Source: Hyphomicrobiales bacterium
GTDB taxonomy: Bacteria > Pseudomonadota > Alphaproteobacteria > Rhizobiales > Rhizobiaceae
Direction: 5' to 3'
Length of the DNA: 64,000 bases
NCBI GenBank assembly: GCA_900472625.1
Contig: UCIT01000015.1
Coordinates: forward strand, 140,624-204,623
Shown here: one piece after another, positions 63,269-64,000 of the stretch
Layout: each line of letters opens with the position of its first letter
How positions within the stretch are numbered: position 1 is the first letter of the stretch
Notes under the pieces: model-generated
Told to the model about the DNA's origin: nothing
Database searches by the model: none
The model's input: only the letters and a program-made list of their open reading frames with translations
Position numbers and translations under genes: made by a program

Positions 63269-64000
63269 ATGGCGGGACCAGACAGTCGACCTCCTGTCCC
63301 GGCCGCCATCCGCCTCGTCTATTCGCTGCCGGCAGCACCACTGGCGGCTCTCGGCCTTCCGCTCTACGCTTTCGTTCCGACCTATTACACCGAGACGATC
63401 GGGCTCCCTATGGCTGCGGTCGGCTTCACGCTGCTGATCGTTCGGCTCTTCGATGCGATCAGCGATCCCGTGGTCGGCGTGCTCGCCGACAGGTTTCGGC
63501 CAAGGATGGGGCGGCGGAAATTATGGTTCGCACTGTCGCTTCCCTTCGCGGCTCTTGCAGCGTTCATGCTCTACTCGCCGCCTGACGATGCGACGACGCT
63601 CTGGCTTGGTTCATGGGGCGCGATGCTGTCGCTCGGCTTCACGCTTGCCGTCGTCCCCTACTCGGCCTGGGGCGCAGAGCTGATCTCCGACTATCGCGGC
63701 AGGACATCGCTCGCGGCGATGCGCGAGGCACTGACATTGGTGGGAACGCTCATTGCCATCGTGCTGCCGTTCGCGGTCGGAGCGAGGAGCGACACTAGTT
63801 TGCCCGGTCTCGGTCTGCTTGGCGCCTTCGTGGCCATCTCCCTGCCGCTGGCAGGCGCGCTGGCGATCTGGAAAGTGCCTGAGCCACGGCTGCCGCCGGA
63901 AACTCGCCTGGCGTTTGGCAAGGGCTTGCGCCTGATCGCCGCGAACAAACCGTTCCGGCGGTTGGTGAGCGCGTTCTTCCTGAACGGCTTTGCGAACGGC
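63269..64000 (+). CDS. MFS transporter, GPH (glycoside-cation symporter)-like, cut by window
   Basis: The first 244 codons of a multi-pass membrane protein run off the right edge. Hydrophobic helices alternate with loops. The motif LFDAISDPVVGVLADRF (about residues 63-79) is the GPH/MelB-type hallmark. It starts 9 bp after the Cfa-like gene, so it is the last visible gene of the photolyase-lipid cluster. A GPH-family gene also adjoins DUF1365/COG2907 in the Rhodobacter singlet-oxygen regulon. Its substrate is unknown, and a lipid or precursor role is speculative. Confidence 0.8.
   Translation, partial: MAGPDSRPPVPAAIRLVYSLPAAPLAALGLPLYAFVPTYYTETIGLPMAAVGFTLLIVRLFDAISDPVVGVLADRFRPRMGRRKLWFALSLPFAALAAFMLYSPPDDATTLWLGSWGAMLSLGFTLAVVPYSAWGAELISDYRGRTSLAAMREALTLVGTLIAIVLPFAVGARSDTSLPGLGLLGAFVAISLPLAGALAIWKVPEPRLPPETRLAFGKGLRLIAANKPFRRLVSAFFLNGFANG

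Overview
The window is a chromosomal segment of a Rhizobiaceae-type alphaproteobacterium (Rhizobium/Agrobacterium/Sinorhizobium relatives). The evidence is a high-GC coding style, an exoR orthologue (the periplasmic inhibitor of ExoS/ChvI found in rhizobia and agrobacteria), a PopZ/DUF2497 gene next to valS, an orfA-pit phosphate operon with a PHO box, BA14K and DUF1127 small proteins, a fused secDF, and an alphaproteobacterial LexA box (GAAC-N7-GTAC, seen in reverse) ahead of recA. I see no insertion sequence, phage, integrase, rRNA or CRISPR array. Most of the segment is core genome, with a few accessory islands.

Layout. 1-4 kb: alaS (cut at the left edge) and recA, both minus. 4-12 kb: plus-strand genes psuK-psuG (pseudouridine breakdown), map, a RadC-like gene, sthA and a membrane-tailed radical SAM protein. 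11.6-16.7 kb: tig and tRNA-Leu, a two-gene membrane unit (DUF2157/GDYXXLXY), then two DUF1127 micro-genes and a small conserved protein. 16.8-20.7 kb: trmFO, then a minus-strand sulfur/peroxide pair (1-Cys peroxiredoxin and a persulfide-dioxygenase/rhodanese fusion). 20.7-25 kb: yajC-secDF-Mth938-squalene-synthase-like operon; the last two resemble the mitochondrial complex I assembly factors NDUFAF3 and NDUFAF6. 25-41.4 kb: a DUF815 ATPase, then a long minus-strand housekeeping run: dgt, argS, SPOR protein, nagZ, scpA, scpB, tatABC, serS, surE, pcm, nlpD-like. 41.5-51 kb: erpA, xthA, exoR, a fadL-type porin with a strong palindrome upstream, valS, popZ and a second Pcm-like methyltransferase. 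51-58 kb: a likely 33-residue membrane protein, tRNA-Cys, BA14K protein, orfA-pit, tRNA-Asn, lipoproteins, an MFS exporter and a YdeN-type hydrolase. 58.2-64 kb: photolyase, FAD amine-oxidase-like protein, DUF1365, a cyclopropane-synthase-like methyltransferase and a GPH/MFS transporter cut at the right edge.

The most interesting unit is the right-hand cluster. It unites gene types that in Rhodobacter sphaeroides are split between operons of the singlet-oxygen (RpoE/ChrR) regulon. A TGATCC element precedes the photolyase. The cyclopropane-synthase-like enzyme lacks two residues that bind bicarbonate in E. coli Cfa. Together these suggest a photo-oxidative-stress membrane-lipid module, possibly for methylated or furan fatty acids rather than cyclopropanes. 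Other leads are the complex-I-assembly/SecDF operon, the palindrome-rich DUF1127 locus, the overlooked small membrane protein at 51.1 kb, and the apparent absence of tolC between the Pcm-like gene and popZ.
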